Of a stretch of 64,000 nt of DNA, positions 34,797 through 49,500 are shown in pieces. The DNA is from Serpula lacrymans var. lacrymans S7.9 (taxonomy: Eukaryota > Basidiomycota > Agaricomycetes > Boletales > Serpulaceae). How positions within the stretch are numbered: position 1 is the stretch's first letter; the number at the start of each line of letters is the position of its first letter. The DNA lies in the NCBI RefSeq assembly GCF_000218685.1, contig NW_006763295.1, forward strand, positions 248,001 through 312,000, in the 5' to 3' direction. The translations under genes were made by a program, and so were the position numbers. Under the pieces are notes generated by a model, which did not search any database, was not told where the DNA came from, and saw nothing but the letters and a program-made list of their open reading frames with translations.

Positions 34797-36304
34797 TTAC
34801 AATGGTGATAGCTCGTCATCATCAAAGATGGCAGTCTTAGCTACACCATCTGGACGAATAACACCACGGTACATGCCGCTGCAGTTAAGTGGAAACGCGA
34901 CTGTATCAAGGAAACGCGTTAGCGTATGAAAAAAAGAATATAAGGAGCTTTATAAAATCGGTCCGAATTTGAATTTGATGTAGAGGGCACGGAGGGACTT
35001 ACCATTGCCGTCAATATCAAGCGCAATCACACCACCAAGCCCTCCATCTTGAAAAAGATCCTTGACGACACGATCTGCCGCCTTTCCAACAGGCTCGTGG
35101 AGAAATTGCATGCGACGGGCGATAGTAGATGCTGCAGCCTGTCGAATGAAGTACTAGCCCCGATTCAAATACGTCAACACAAATTTCCAGTATCGCTGAT
35201 CCATAAGATGACTTACATCGCCATCGCCCGTACCTGAAACGCCGACACCTTGCGCTTTGCCTTTACCTCTAAAACGATTCCAGATCCGCTTCACCCATCC
35301 TCCCTTGCGATGCCATTCCTCTGCCCAGAAACCACACCCCATCACAGGGGTGTCTCCGACGCGTCCCACAAGCTTATTCGTGCGTCCACCAGTAGACGTG
35401 ACTGCGGTGATGCAACCACGTACATCTAATGCGACAGCTCCAACTGTCCCTGTTGGCATTAAATCCAGCGGAGTCCATTTCTCATCCACCGATTCGACGT
35501 CTGTGGTCGAACCCGCAAGCGACTCCGGTGAATGGGGACGGGGGTATTGGACGGGTTCCTCCGGAAGACCGAGGCCACGTCTGTGTTCGCGCCAGCGCGC
35601 TTCCGTCCAAAAGTACGATGGGTCAACTATATCCACACCGAGGTGTTCTGCACCAAGGGTCTCTGCGGCACTACCAGAAAGCATGGGGTGAGGCGCGAGG
35701 TCTGGGGCGAGATAAAGAGCACGAGCGAGGTGGGAAGGGTTGCGTGCGCGGGTGAGAAGTGTAAGAGAGGTTCCACGACGTGAGGACGGGATCTGAGGGT
35801 GTGAAGATGGAGGTTTAGATACCATGAGAGAGGTTTCGAGCTCAATCTAGTTGAAAATAAGGATATAAGATGAAAGTCAAAATTGCATTGAGGTTTATAA
35901 GCGTTCACACCTTTCCAGCTACGTTGAAGACAGCACCCTTGCCTGAATTGAATAATGGACAATCTAGTTGAAGCAGCAGATAAGTGAGCATGATGAATTT
36001 GTGATTTCGAAGAAAAAAACCCACCTTCCATAGAAGCAACAGCAGCAACTGCCGCATCCATAGACTCCCCACCATTCTTCAGTACTTCATAGCCCTTCTT
36101 CAACGCCTCACTGAGAGCAGCCTTGTACATGGCCTGCTTTTCAGGAGTCGAACCCTCGCGTAACATAGTTCCCGCTCCTCCATGAATTATCAAAACGTAC
36201 TTCGAGTCGTGCTTACTCTTGCGTTTAGGTTTCTTTTCTCTGTATTTTACATCGCTTTTGGGCTCCAGAGCCTGCGACGAGACCTGTTTTTCGTGAAGAG
36301 ACAT
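34797..36304 (-). CDS. Plant-type L-asparaginase / isoaspartyl peptidase family (Ntn hydrolase)
   Basis: The first exon, from 36304, encodes a basic leader and YVLIIHGGAGTMLREG followed by GESMDAAVAAVASMEG, typical of this family. A middle exon carries IELETSLMVSKP, a long insert with YFWTEARW, and the autocleavage site GTVGAVALDVRG, where the Thr after the Gly becomes the N-terminal nucleophile. GRTNKLVGRVGDTPVMGCG follows. Later exons encode RQAAASTIARRM, GGLGGVIALDIDGN and FPLNCSGMYRG. The protein ends at about 34797. It belongs to the Thr-nucleophile hydrolases (asparaginase or taspase type); the substrate is not decided here. Confidence 0.88.
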
Positions 36305-36680
36305 GATAGGACGACTTGAAGTCTGAGAAAGGAATGAATATAGATACGCGTCGACAGTCATTCTTTCGTAAAAGTTTCGTAAGACCTGCTTGCTTGTTGG
36401 GGGAGACTAAGAAAAGCCTGAGAGGCCATTCGTCCGCATCGCTGTCATCTCCCCGATGTTCCTCATGGTCAGGGCAAGATAACAGCACACGTGGACTGCA
36501 GGGAGTGTCGCGGACGGTGACAGGCTGTCCAAAATAGGAAGGCGTCGTGGTTCATAAATCGTTTGATGGCGGCCCATGCTTTCGACAGCGCAGTCTATGA
36601 GGAGATGAATTCATAGTTGTATGGACTTGGAGAGGATACAGCATATAACCAAATACAAAGTATTAGATGAAGATTGAAAA
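36305..36680. other. Intergenic, no gene seen
   Basis: Spacer between two minus-strand genes, without recognisable features. Confidence 0.4.
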
Positions 36681-38554
36681 TTAATGACTTGGCCCTTCTA
36701 CGGCAGCTTTCAACCGTTGCCTCAGAGAGGTCCCCCTGTTACTACTACCCGAACTACCCCCTCCTTGAGGTTGGGATTGTGCCGGCGATTGCGCCCGAGC
36801 TGAAGGTTCCCGTTCATGGGATTGCTCACTTCCTTCCCTCTTCTCCTCTACTATACCCTCGCCTTCATATAACGGTGACGTATTTTCTAGCTCTCCGATA
36901 GACGAGGGAGAAAGTGAAAATGCAGAAAGAGCAGGTGATGTGACAGTGCTAGGGCTTGTCGGGTCAACAGTCCCATGAGCGACACCAAACTCGCCTGGTC
37001 CCACTGGTTCAATGACTTCACTCAAGACCGCTACGCGCGTCCAACGGCGATAGCGAGTATACTATGTATGAAGTATGTCAATCACTCGTAAATCTCCAAT
37101 AAAAAATGCTGAATTTATGCCACTTACCTTACCCATCCCTCCTTTATTACTTAAACTTTCCCATTTATTATCTCCGTATACCCAGCCATCTGCATCAGTC
37201 GAAGGTTCTTCCTCTTCCACAGTCTCCAAAAATGACTCATCTGCATGTCTCTCCGTATTCCTCTCCCTTTCTGGGCTTCCACCAAGTCCACTGAAGCTCG
37301 GGCCTGCCGTCCCGCTCCCGCTTCTCTTTCGCGCAGCTCTCAACATCCTTACAGCAGTGCCGGCAGCATCTTCACCGATGTCCGTATCTCTCTCTTGCGG
37401 TGGAGACCTTTCAACTCTCCATGCCCCCTCTTGTCCCTCTCGCCTCACAACAACCCGCCACTCGGGCTCTTCCCAGGTCCATCGGGCCGTCCGGCGGATT
37501 CGCCCACCATGCCCATCAGAGACGTAAGCAGTGGTAGTTGAGGGAAGAGTAAACACCACAGGAGGCGGAACTGGTACTTGTGTATCATTGCACCAAGATG
37601 GACGCTCTCCAGGTAGAAGTGCAGCAGTCCAATCGAGAGCCATCCACCAACGCTGATTCTCGTATATAGTATACAGAAAACGGAGGCTAGGGGAGGGTTG
37701 AACGCTTGAATCCGCTGCGTCTCTGTTGGTGGAAGTTGCAGTATAGTACGATGGGGGATTGGGAGTCAATGGTGGGGGGAGAGGGACACCGGAGATAATG
37801 GAATATATGCGATAATAAGACCAACGTAGGTGGGCACTGCGAGCAAGAGAAGAGCGGGTGTGACTCGCCCATCCTGCACGATGAGTTATAACGAGCGTTC
37901 CCGCTATACCTAAGCAAACTTGGAGTGGGACAAAGTAGGTGATAAGGAGGTATGGAGGGTAGAGAATCAAGCACATGCGAAGGAGAACACCAGGAGCGGG
38001 GGGCGATACGGGAAACGTAATGGAAGGAAGAAGAGCGTGTATGGCTGTAAGATCAGCGAGTATAGATTGCAGAGTTTTTTCAGTTATCGGACGAGAACCA
38101 TGTGATACACGAGTTCGAGATGGATGATGCGTCCAATGTCTGATACCCAATGTGAAGAGCACACCTATTGGTAGAAAGTATCTACACCGTTATCGAAAGA
38201 GATCAGTAAGCACACAATAAATGGAATATAAACATACTTGAGCATAGGCTCGGAAAGCAAGCAAAAAGCCCACCACGCAGCAAGCGCCAGCCAACTTTCA
38301 TCCCATTTTGATTTCCAGCTGACCACTTCAGCTATACGCCTAGCGACATAGATATACGGTGCGAGCGCTACGAGCTCTGTAGTAAGTGCCGGTGGTACAA
38401 CGTTGATAAAGTCGACCAGCATTGGGGTTGAGCCTGTAGGCGAAAAGATGGTGGACGCTGTGGCAGGACTAGGAGAGGCTGGCTGTTGCATCTTCTGCAA
38501 TTTCTTTGGCTTCAGGCTTTGTGAATCAGAAACTCCACGGGCATGAGTTGGCAT
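36681..38554 (-). CDS. PEX30-type peroxisomal/ER membrane protein with dysferlin domain
   Basis: Exon 1 (from 38554) encodes a Ser/Pro-rich leader, FINVVPPALTTELVALAPYI and a hydrophobic helix. The second exon has more membrane segments (LILYPPYLLITYFVPLQVCL) and ends with the dysferlin motif DGWVYGDNKWESLSNKGGMG. The last exon continues KYTRYRRWTRVAVL and a long disordered tail. This W-rich DysF pattern with N-terminal membrane helices is that of Pex30/Pex31/Pex32/Pex24-like proteins, which shape the ER and regulate peroxisome number. An insert of about 130 residues separates the halves of the domain. Confidence 0.85.
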
Positions 38555-38745
38555 ACAGGTTCGCTGTTTTTCGATAGCGAGCTCGACGACGACGATAGTG
38601 ACGGCGGGAAGAGAGCACGATGGTCGTGAGCGCTGGAGCGTGCGACGAAGGCGCGTGTTTTTCGCTCCTTTCGCTGTACCGCATAATGCAAGCTTTTTTC
38701 CCTTTTTCTTTTAGCTCGTCGTTTGCATAGGACGTCCACATTGAA
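38555..38745. promoter_or_regulatory. Putative bidirectional promoter
   Basis: Only about 190 bp separate the start codons of the PEX30-type gene (minus) and the PIG-V gene (plus). Both must be driven from this segment. No specific element is assigned. Confidence 0.45.
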
Positions 38746-40087
38746 ATGTCCCCGTCGTCGTATTCAACAGCGAGACACCTTCGCATCTTACTGGTTGGAA
38801 CGTTTCTGAGCCGACTATACACATGCATCCTCATCGTGCTCTCAGCATCGTTTCTGCCGCTCTTTGACTCTTCACCGACAATCTTGCTTGGAAACTCATG
38901 GCAGTCCTCGTTTCTCCGCTGGGATGCATTTTATTTCACTCACATCGCCGAGAATGGTTATGTCTACGAGCATGAATGGGCATTCTTCCCTGGAATACCA
39001 CTTCTAATGCGCTTTGCTTCACAGTTCCTTACAGGCCTTACCGTTCATGGCGATGTTTCTTCAGATTTAACTACGAGTTTGGAATGGACCATGTTGCTAC
39101 AGGGAGGTGCGCTAGCTGCCCTAGCATGCGATTCGACGCGTACGCTCTATCATTTATCTCTCCATCACCTTGGCTCCCCCTCTCTCGCATTTGTCTCTGC
39201 AGCTCTTTCTTTACTGCCCAGCAGTCCTGCAGCCTTGAGATTTGCAGCATACACTGAGCCGATCTTCACCTTCATGTCGTACAGAGGCATGCTATACTGC
39301 ACCAGGTCCCAGTGGCTCTTTGCTTCTGCGTGCTTCGCGTTCGCGAGTGTATGTCGCTCCAACGGAGTGATGCTGAGTGGGTTCATCGTCTGGGGCATGT
39401 TGGTTGAACCATTCTTAAATGGACAATATGAAAAGGTAGTGGTTTTCCTACTATCGTTCTACCCGTGCATCTTCCTGGCTAACTATACTTCAGCTCTCCT
39501 TCACCCACATACTCTATACCATCCTCCTCACCGCATTGCCCATCCTCCCATTCATCTACCATAACTACATGGCATACCTCGCGTTCTGCAGCACCACTGC
39601 ACAGCCTGCGGAATGGTGCACACGTCGTTTCCCATCCATCTATGCTCATGTTCAAGATAAATATTGGAATGTCGGGTTCCTACGCTATTGGACTTTTCAA
39701 CAACTACCAAACTTTATCATATCTCTCCCTGTCCTCTTAATCATCTACATATTCGCCTTCAACTATTTCTCTGCTCTTCCTACCGTCTTAACCTCTTTCC
39801 CTCTGCTTTCTCATACCCGCGCTCCAAAACCAAAACCGCGGTCACCCTTCCTCTCCTCAAGGCTACTTCCCCACGTATTGTATGCGACGCTCCTCACGCT
39901 CATTTTAACATTTTCTGCCCACACCCAAATTGCCCTGCGCACCCTCCCCGCGGTCCCAGTAACTTACTGGTCAGCTGCTTGGCTCCTCCTTGAACGACCA
40001 ATGTTGGGCAAGGCATGGGTTGCGTGGAGTATGGTGTGGGGTTCCCTGAGTGCTGTTCTATGGGGCGTATTCTTACCTCCGGCGTGA
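38746..40087 (+). CDS. GPI mannosyltransferase 2 (PIG-V/Gpi18)
   Basis: Two exons joined by an intron from about 39436 to 39491 (NGQYEK / LSFTHILYTILL). Multi-pass ER membrane enzyme that adds the second mannose to the GPI precursor. Motifs: FLRWDAFYFTHIAENGYVYE, HEWAFFPGIPLL, FAAYTEPIFTFMSYRGM, CRSNGVMLSGFI, and near the C-terminus QDKYWNVGFLRYWTFQQLPNF. The hydrophobic profile shows many helices. Complete to the stop at 40087. Confidence 0.93.
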
Positions 40088-40559
40088 GCAGCAAAGCCAA
40101 AATTACTCCATAGTCGACCAATCGCAAACGCATGTCTTTTCTCTCACATATCAGGGATATTCCATATAATGCATGCTATTTTTATTCAACTGCTACTACA
40201 TAAAGGTAAGAAGAGTGTCGCTCGCCGTAGCATATAATCATCTCATGAATGAGTTCTGAAGGTAAGGAAAATAATAACGAAAAACAACAGTGGTATACCA
40301 TGAACACACGAGATGGATGGAAAACACGAAGTAATATAAGGCGAACAGTCGAAGAAAGCAGTAAAAAGAATGGTTCGCAACAAAAAAAAACGCACAAGTG
40401 AATAAGAAATTAAGTCACAGTATTATACCGAAAGAAAGTCACATTTCACAAAACAAAGCGGTGATATGTGCGAGACAATGTATCCGTCTTGATCATGAGT
40501 TTGGGACTTTACATATAGTAACTACGGGGATATCAAAGAGACTGTGACGGTATCAGTGA
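40088..40559. other. Intergenic between convergent genes
   Basis: 3' ends of PIG-V (plus) and the Tag1-like gene (minus). AT-rich, no coding features. Confidence 0.45.
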
Positions 40560-43500
40560 CTATAGTCCAAGTCCTTTCTGAGAAGATGTCGACGTTGGGG
40601 ATGCAGGGGAAGAGGTGACGTGCTTTAGATAGATCGGTGAGTCAGCCCACTCTTTCCCAAAATCGGTTGGGTGAACTTACTGTGCTTGACCCTCCCGAAG
40701 ATACGGAGCTACTTGAAGAAGGGCTCGAGGTGGTAGATCCATGCGCTACAGATGACGACGACGATCCACTTGCTGATGCTGACGACGACCCAGAACTAGA
40801 GGGAATCGAGCCTGAAGGCGACGCCGCCGCCGAAGATGCTGCTACCTGCAGGCCGGGGAGTGTAATGCCTTCAAGCTGGTACGTTGTCGGGACATTTAAC
40901 TGAGTCAAGTGTAACCAGGGAATTTCGTATCCACCTTGACCCATCCTATAGTTCGATTGAAGTGTCAGGTTTGTTAGGGTACAGCACAGGACAAATATAC
41001 TTGCCTAGTCGTAGCAACCGCATAGACATCCAGATAATCCAACACGGTGATTGGCAGTGAAGCTAAGGCACCCTGAGTAAGCTTCACGTTACCGAACATA
41101 CCACTGTTGACAGTTTGGCCTGGTGGAACAACGAAATTGCTGAACGGTTGATCGAAGTGCGCATATGTCAAGCCGTTGAGACCTGCATCTGATTGGACAA
41201 ACTCTATGACAAGGTCTGCTCCGAGAGGATTATAAATCTGGAAGTAAATATAATGAGTGCCCTGGATACATGGGGGGCAAATAAGAAATTTACATCAAAG
41301 CTGATGGAAATTTCATTTGTCAGAACACTTTCGAGTGTGATCTCAGCAGTAATGTGTGTGATAATTGGGGGAAGGTTGAGGCCTAGTTTACGCATCGCTG
41401 TGTCAGTCTAAGACGTAGATGAAAAATCTATAAGTATTACCTGTGATACTAGTGGATAACTGCAGGCCTTCAAGAGCAGGCTGCAATGATGCATAGGGTG
41501 TACTTGCGGCATCTCCTTTGATGGTAAGTGGCAAAACATCTGCGCTTTGGAGGAAGCTCGTGAGGAAGCCCTGTGCCGTAGTATCGTTTGCATTGGCTGG
41601 TTCATAACGGAACTGAGTAGGAACAATATTCTGCCCAGGTGCCAAATTGAAAGGCTTGAAAGACATAAATCATAAGGACATCGGCAGAAAGACATGCATA
41701 TATTCCACTTACGTCTATTGCAGCCCTACCAACCATGACGTTGTTGTAGTAAACAGGAAGTGCGATATTGTTTGTCTCCAAAGATACGTTGGATGGGTTG
41801 TTGAGCGTTGTTGTAAGCGGTGCAACGACATATTCGCTCCCACCAGTACCGCCACTTCCAGTGATTGAGACGTTGCTAAGAGAAGCAGTACCTCCAAAGG
41901 CATTGATACCTGAAACACAAATGTAGCTTTCTTCCACCCATTACCACAAAACACGTACCTGCGAGGCTCGACTGGACGTCGAAAGCAATACCGGATATTG
42001 GCACATTTCCGATGTTCGTTTTTGCCGTGACATTGGCCGTACCCTTCAGTTCTAACGCAGCCGAGGATTTATCAGTTACTTCAGCAAACATGGCTTCAAA
42101 CGCTCCATTATTAAGGGACTGGAGTGGGACGTTCTGGAAACTGATCGGTAAGGTAGCTAAGTTGCCTGTGGAAACACCTCCAGCTGCGTTCGAGGTAGGA
42201 AGGTTCAGCTATCAACCCAAGTCAGTGCCCCTGGTATTCTGTTTTAGCTATTTGCATACCTGAGCTACATCAGTGCCTCCGGAGCCGAGGATCATATTGA
42301 CAGTGGATTGCACAACTTGAAGTGAAAATCCGAAAGGATTCTTATATTCTGCTGTTGTATGTTGGGAGCCAGAAAGTGGTGCAAACGCCTCGTCCTGATT
42401 TTGCATGGTGACACTCAGATCCGATAGAGAAATGGATTGGATGATCTGGAGCAAGCTTAGTTCAGTGCACCACTGTGCTGGTTATAAACTCACAGTATAC
42501 TTCTGCCCGGGTAAATTGACATCTAGAGTCAAACTCTGGAAGGCTGTACTAAGCCAGGTAACAGCTCCACTAGTTCCTGGAGGTTGTACTGACACGCCCT
42601 TGACGCTAAGAGTGATATTGTCCGCGGCAAGATACTCTGAGAAGAGTTTCCCGATGGTGTCGAGACCTGAACCACTTTGGGGTACCATTTGTCCACTAAG
42701 CGATGAGTTGACCTGAGACATGGGGGGAAGGAATAGATTAGTTCCGGTGAGGGCTACGTCAAAATTAAATTAGATAGGTAAGTGTTGCAATGGAATTACA
42801 ATTACTTACGTCCAACCAGCGTGTTCTCGAAATAAGCATCAAAGCCGACAGTCCCAAGGTCAATACCAAGCTCTGTATAATAACGTTGATTTATATGTAG
42901 TATCAAATATCAACCACAACGTACGAGCAGGGGAAGGAATGAGCGCATCCGTCTGGATTGTAATTCCTCCAGCAGGATCATCTGAAGGAAGCTGGAAGTT
43001 ACTGATAGTGACACCAGGAAGACCATTGAAAGCGTTGAGGGTGATGTTTTTCGTCAACGAGACATTATCGAAGATCGTGCCAAGAGCAGTAAGTCTGAGC
43101 TTTGTGGTAGAAATAGTCCAGTCGAAGCTCGGATTATGCATGATATACGTCGCATAAGCAGTAAATCTAACAATAGGAAGTTGTGAGCTGCATCGACCTT
43201 GGCATTTGTTTCTACTTACTGAGCTTGGTCAGTGATTGTTAATGTACCCTGCGTCTGATAATTGGGCACCCCAGTATTTGCAGCAGCACACACTAGCAGC
43301 AAATTAGCAGATATAATAATTTCCGATATAGTAAGAAAGCTCACCAGGTGGAAGTGAGATTGTAGCAATATCATGACCTTGCCAGGTGACTCTACAACAG
43401 TATATCAGATATTATTCATATATAGATATGCTTACTCACGTTACTGGTTCGACAAACTCGATTAACGCATCCAGAGGGCCTACATTTGTGAGGGAACCTT

Positions 43501-46500
43501 GCAGAGAGAGACTGAATCCGCCATTGGTAATATTACTGAGAGAAACAAATCGGTATATTGGGGAGGAAAAATCATGCGAATCTCATACGTGATATTTGCC
43601 TCGGTGAATTTCAGGTCAGCACCGTTGACAAGATCCTGGGCAACAGGTGCTGCAACTGCTCCGATCAGGTAGAGTGCCGTGTTGTCGGTCTAGAGACAGA
43701 TGCTAAGAGCTCAAGTCGCTGAAGGGATGGAATAAATACTCACAATAGCTGCCACGTTAGTCTGATTAAAAGTCAATTGAGTAGCATCTAGAAAGCAAAC
43801 TCAGTATCTGACAGACATATGTATATATGATCAAACCGCGAACAATCGTCCAATTTCACTGAAGAATCGACCGCCAGAGTGACCTGGAGGTCCTTCATCG
43901 CATCTAGAATCGCATCGTTGATATCAAATTGATTTCCGCTGAAATATGGTTATGTAAGAATGATGCGGCTAACAAATATAACGTGTTAGTCACCTAACAC
44001 AAGTTGGGGCACTTGTGTCTACCGAGGTGTTCACCTAAAGCAAAGTGTTTGACAGTCAATACTAATTAACAGCTTGGTTGACTAGACTTACTGGAGGATG
44101 ATAGCTAGGGTTCGACGTGACAAGTCCAAATAATTCCGGTAAAGGTCCAAGATTGACATTATTCTGTTGAGCAGCAATGGTGATTAGATCGATGATAGTG
44201 ATTGGATCCATATTGAAATTGAATGGCAATGAAGGCGATGTGATATTGCTATGGCCATCAGCATGAATGGGATCTGAGGAGCGATCAACATGTTCAATGG
44301 CACCCAAGGTCAAATTGTGGAAAGTTGCAGTAGCAGTGACTTCAAGTAGATTGATGCTAGCAGTGAAGGGATTATTGAGCGTGAATGTGGTAGATGCGAT
44401 ACCAGTTTGAACTATATCCGTGGGGAACTCGAGAGAAGCGCTTCCGATAAGGTTCTGATGTAACGCGGGAATCGTAACTGGCGACAATTTCACTTCAGAA
44501 AGTGCTTCCTGCAAAGACTCGATTGGCGTAGAGTCCACGGAACCTGCAATGGTTGTACTAGAGTCGATTCCCTGTAAGTAGTTTTCAAGGAGCATTTGGC
44601 CAGCTGCAGTTTGCGCACTACCCTGAGGTGAGAAATGCACATCTATGCATATAGTGAGTGGTGAGAAAACCCCTACAGATTACGATGTGCATACCAGTAG
44701 CATAGGATTCGTTCCCGGGCGTAATTATCAATCCGCTCTAGAGGCAAAGTAAAGTCAGTCAGTCAGCATTGCCACTACATGAGCTAACATACGATGTCAG
44801 CAGAACCAATGGTCTGATCCCTACATCATAAATGTGAACAGGATGTTTTATGATTAGAGAATTTATCCATACTGGAATTGCAAGGAAAATGAGACGTCCC
44901 CAGTGCCTGAAATAATCAATTATAGATCGCAAGAGACGATGATATCCGACTTCTAGCTCACCTATTGTCAGGTTACTAAAAGCGTGATGAGATACATGAA
45001 TTATTTGTGTCAAGACGAAACGAGTAAATCCTTACCTGGGATTGAACAACGCAGTGTCTACCGTGATAAGTAGATAATCAGTGTATCCATGATTCACGTC
45101 CAAGTTGGCTACAGAGACAGGTTTGGAGTCCAACCCTTGCAATCCCTCTATTGACGACTGGACGGAAAACTCGATATCGGTTAGAGACAAGACACCAATG
45201 GCAGTGGAGGCATCAGCATTAGCTGCGCCCGAAAGGGAAAGGTTTTGCGTCTGTCCCATAGTTGTAGCGGCAAGGAAGTCCTGGAAAGCCTTATGCTGAT
45301 CGGAAAACACGGCAAAGGGCACATTGTCGAATGTAAGATGGATTATCCTTGTTTCCACATCAGTAGTGCTCGGAGCCCAGGGAAGGACAAGTTCAGCAAA
45401 TGATTGTCCATTGTAACCGGTGGTGATGTTTTGCTCTAATGACGTGATGTCAACAGGGAAGGCGAAAGGCAGAGCGAACGCTGCCGTAGTCGCATTACTA
45501 CTGGTCATCGGACCGTATTCAGTTCCTTGCGTGAAGAGAAGTTCGAGTTGCTGAAGATCGATTGACTGAATGATGTTGAGCTTGCCCTGGTTCGGTAAAC
45601 TTGTCTCCACTTGCAAGACCTGAATTCCTTCGTTGAGCCAGGTCACCTAAACATCAATGTTAGACACTGTTCAATATAAACCACATATATATGTGTATCA
45701 CGCACATCAGTGGGACCAGCACTAACGCCCTGAACTACAACGTTACTATCCAATCCGTGGATGAAGTTGTTGAAGACGGAGGAGACGGTAGCAAGACCTT
45801 CAGAAGAGTTTTGCGGGATGAGACGACCGACCAATGGCAACGATGAACTGGAGTTCGGAGCAAGCGTAACAGATGATGTGGATGCAACAGGAGCGATGCT
45901 TACACCACCAGCGTAAGTATTGAATGCGATGGAACTTAATTCAATTCCGACTTGAGAAGGCTGTCAATATAGATAAGCTTCATGGAAAGCGGATTTTCGG
46001 AACACGCTTACATTAGTTACCGTGGACTGAATCGTCAAATGGACTCCACCAGCAGGATCGTTCGAAGGCAGATCAAAGGAGTTGATTGTGACGCCATTCT
46101 TGAGACCATTGAAAGCTTTCAGGGTTACCGACTTGGTGGGCATCGAGATTCCCGAAACTTGGATACCTGAATGGTTGTCAGTACAGCTACAAAAGCCAAG
46201 TTCCCCAAGCACGAACCGAGAGCTGATACTATAGAAAAAAAGTTGCGTCAGAACTATAAAGGCTGATTACTTGGCATTACTCACCTGTGAGATTTTCGCC
46301 TGTGATATCCCAATCAAACGATTCTTCCGTCAGTAGTACCTGCAAGTCACGTTAGTTAGATTGAAAGAACCTAAAAATACTATGACAACCTTTGTGAAGT
46401 TGGTTAGAAGGTCAAGATCAGCAACCTCGAATGTGGATTCCACATTCAAAGTGGCACCGACATCTCCCACGATGTTGACGTCCTGCATCTTGAGAGAACC

Positions 46501-49500
46501 TAAAGGCTGACCCGACCACGATACAGTCAGACCAGACCCAAAAGATATAGTCGCGTCGACTATGCTGCTTGTAAATATATGAAAGAAAATTACACCTGTA
46601 ACACCTACATGGTCCGGCGTTGGTTATGCTTCCATTCAACTGGGTTACTATGAAATTGATAAGTCGATGGTGTTCTTAGTTAAAGCAGAATATTCTTACC
46701 GAAAGAGGTTTGCTGGGGGCTGCTGATCATAACTGTTTCGATACTAACGAACTAGGTGAATAAAAACTTAACATGGACAAGGATATGGATTTTACCCCAA
46801 CACAGTTCCAGTCACAATCTTTTGGACAATTGGCTGAGCCAATATTGGCAAAATAAGGTCTAAAGTGCTATCAGTGCTGATAGGGACATCTTGCTGTGTG
46901 TAGTTTAAAGTCGTCTGATATTCGCCTACAAGGCATGAGAATAGATTGGCAAAAGGCAGCAATATCAGGCTGTACCTATAGTGACTTCGGAAGAGAGTTG
47001 AACGTCTGAGCGAAGTTGCTTGAAAGCTTGCTGAACGAACGATGGTAAATTAAATCCACTACCTGACCGTGTGAGCACGTTGGTGTATCGTGATTAATCA
47101 AGATCCTCACGTATAGATGTTATCTCGACGTTCTGATTGGTTGTTTGGCGGTGTAGAATCAGCATTCGTAGCAGTCAAGTATTGAATGCCTCCAAGCTGA
47201 ACCACCCCATCTAACGGCGCAGGGTTTAAACCCGCTTCGACTGCTAGGACACGTGTCAAAGTAAACAAAGTTGCTGGATCGAAGTTCATATCCAGATCAA
47301 GAGCAGGCGATGTCGTCGTCGACTTTCCTGCAGATGTGAAATTCGTTGCCGTGTCAATGGTACCCAGATTGAGACCATGAGAGGTAACAGTTGAGTAGAT
47401 CTTCGTGATATCGAGTCCAGCTGTGAAAGGATTAGCAAGGCTCACTGTAACCTGGCTAATGTTGTTTTCGACACCAGTAGTCGGGAGGACTGCAGAAAAC
47501 GATAAGGGGTCATTCAACGCAATGATAATTATGGCACGCACTTGTAAGGGCCCCTGTGGTTAGAAGGCTACTGTTCAAACCAGGAAGCGTTGTAGTGATA
47601 TTGACGCTCTCGAAAGCTGGCAACAAAGAAGAGACTGCTGTGCTTCCACTGAATCCAGATATAGCGAGTTCCACATCTATGTATGGTTTGAGTTTCATCC
47701 AATTTATTTCTACAATTCAAGATATACCATTTCCACCAACAAATTGATTCAAGGTGTCAAGACCTTGGGGACTGTTATTGGGCTGGGGTATAACATGAGA
47801 TCACAGAACATCTTTGGAAAATAACTGCCAGCGTTACCTCGAAGTTCGACGACGAAGTGAGAGAGTTGTTGCCCATGTTGAGGGTAAAATTGGGCATCAA
47901 TGCGGTGCCAAGGACAGCACCCTCTCGTAGGAGTTGCAAAGCTACATGAAACGTAGTGGTTAGCACTTTGCCTTGAATATCTATCTACGTGCTTACTCAG
48001 ATCGCCTGTTGCCAGATCAAGACTAGATGGGTTATAGATAGACACTAAGATATGGGATAAGTAATTGCTGCTTCTAATAAGAAAAAGAAATAATATACCG
48101 TCAATGGATAGATTGATCGCCTGTTGCGTTCCACCAACCACATCAACACTTGCGATTGTTGTGTATCCCTTTAATCCCTGTAAACCATACATAGTAGTGG
48201 AGACATTGACTTTGATCGGGTTGAGGGTGATCTGGCCGATACTCATGTTGGCAACAGCGCTAGAGTTGCCCACCAGTCGGAAATCAGTGGTCTGGGAGTC
48301 AGTGAGCTGAGTGTCTAGTGGTGATATGAAATCAGTTATGACTGTATTTTCTGATAGTGAACGACATACTGAACAAAGCAAAGTTGTTGTGATCTTCCGT
48401 TGAGCAGTTTAAGACACCATTTGCGATGGTTATATTTATCTGGCCCTGTGTATCTGTGGAGCTCAATACAGATATGGAAGACGTGGAAGCACCCAAAGGC
48501 TAAGAAGTTTTCAGCAACAACGCTAAGACATCTACATCTGGAAAGGACATTACCGTAGCAAGACCGGCAACTGTTGAACCATTGCTCATGATATTGAACT
48601 CGTTCTGGATTTGAGCAATCGAGAGACCAAAACCAAATGGTAATTCTGCACGTAACATTCGTCTCTATCACTTTAGAGCGAACCTCAGTGAAACACTCAC
48701 TCATCGATGCCTGCACAGAGTTACTATCGGCCTGAGGCATCCATGCCGTATCAGCTGTAAAGCCAAGTGCTAAGCTTCCAATCTGAATGGACTGGATAGG
48801 ATTGATCGGAGACGTCGATTTGAAGGGGACATTCAATGCCAAACTTTGTAATCCCTGGCTGAGCCACGAAATGGTACTCCCATCGCTTTGAAGTGTCGAC
48901 TTTCCAGACGCGATGACGGGAGAATTGTCGAAGTTGATATAATTAGTGAACAATTCAGATACCACAGCTAAGTCGGAATCGGAAGTTTGTGGGACAAGAC
49001 GGCCGTTTAGAGTAATATTGTTAGCGCCAGGATACTAGTCAAAGTTTAAACATTCTCTGTATAAAAAGAACACAAGACAAGGCTTACAAGATTGGTGTTC
49101 GTCCCTGTTCCCGTTCCAAGGTATACACCTTGGTATGCTAAATCGAATACAACAGTACCGAGATCCAGGGCAAAAGGACTTGATTGAAATAATCAGATAC
49201 GACGTGATATAGAAAGTGATTTCACCTCACCTAGTGTTGTTCAACGACGTGACCGCAACAAAGTTTATACCACCATCTGGGCTGTCGCTTGGTAGCTGTA
49301 AGTCCTCTAAAACGACATTTCCAGAAAAGCTATTGATGCCTATAAGTTCGAAAATCAAGATACAGATCACAAATCATGCTTATCCGTTAGGCTTACCATT
49401 CAAAGTGATCTCCTTGTTGAAACTAATGCCATGGGCAACTGGGAACTTCAATGCCTGGACACGAAGATTGTAACTTTCCAATCTCCATGTAAAGTTTTGG

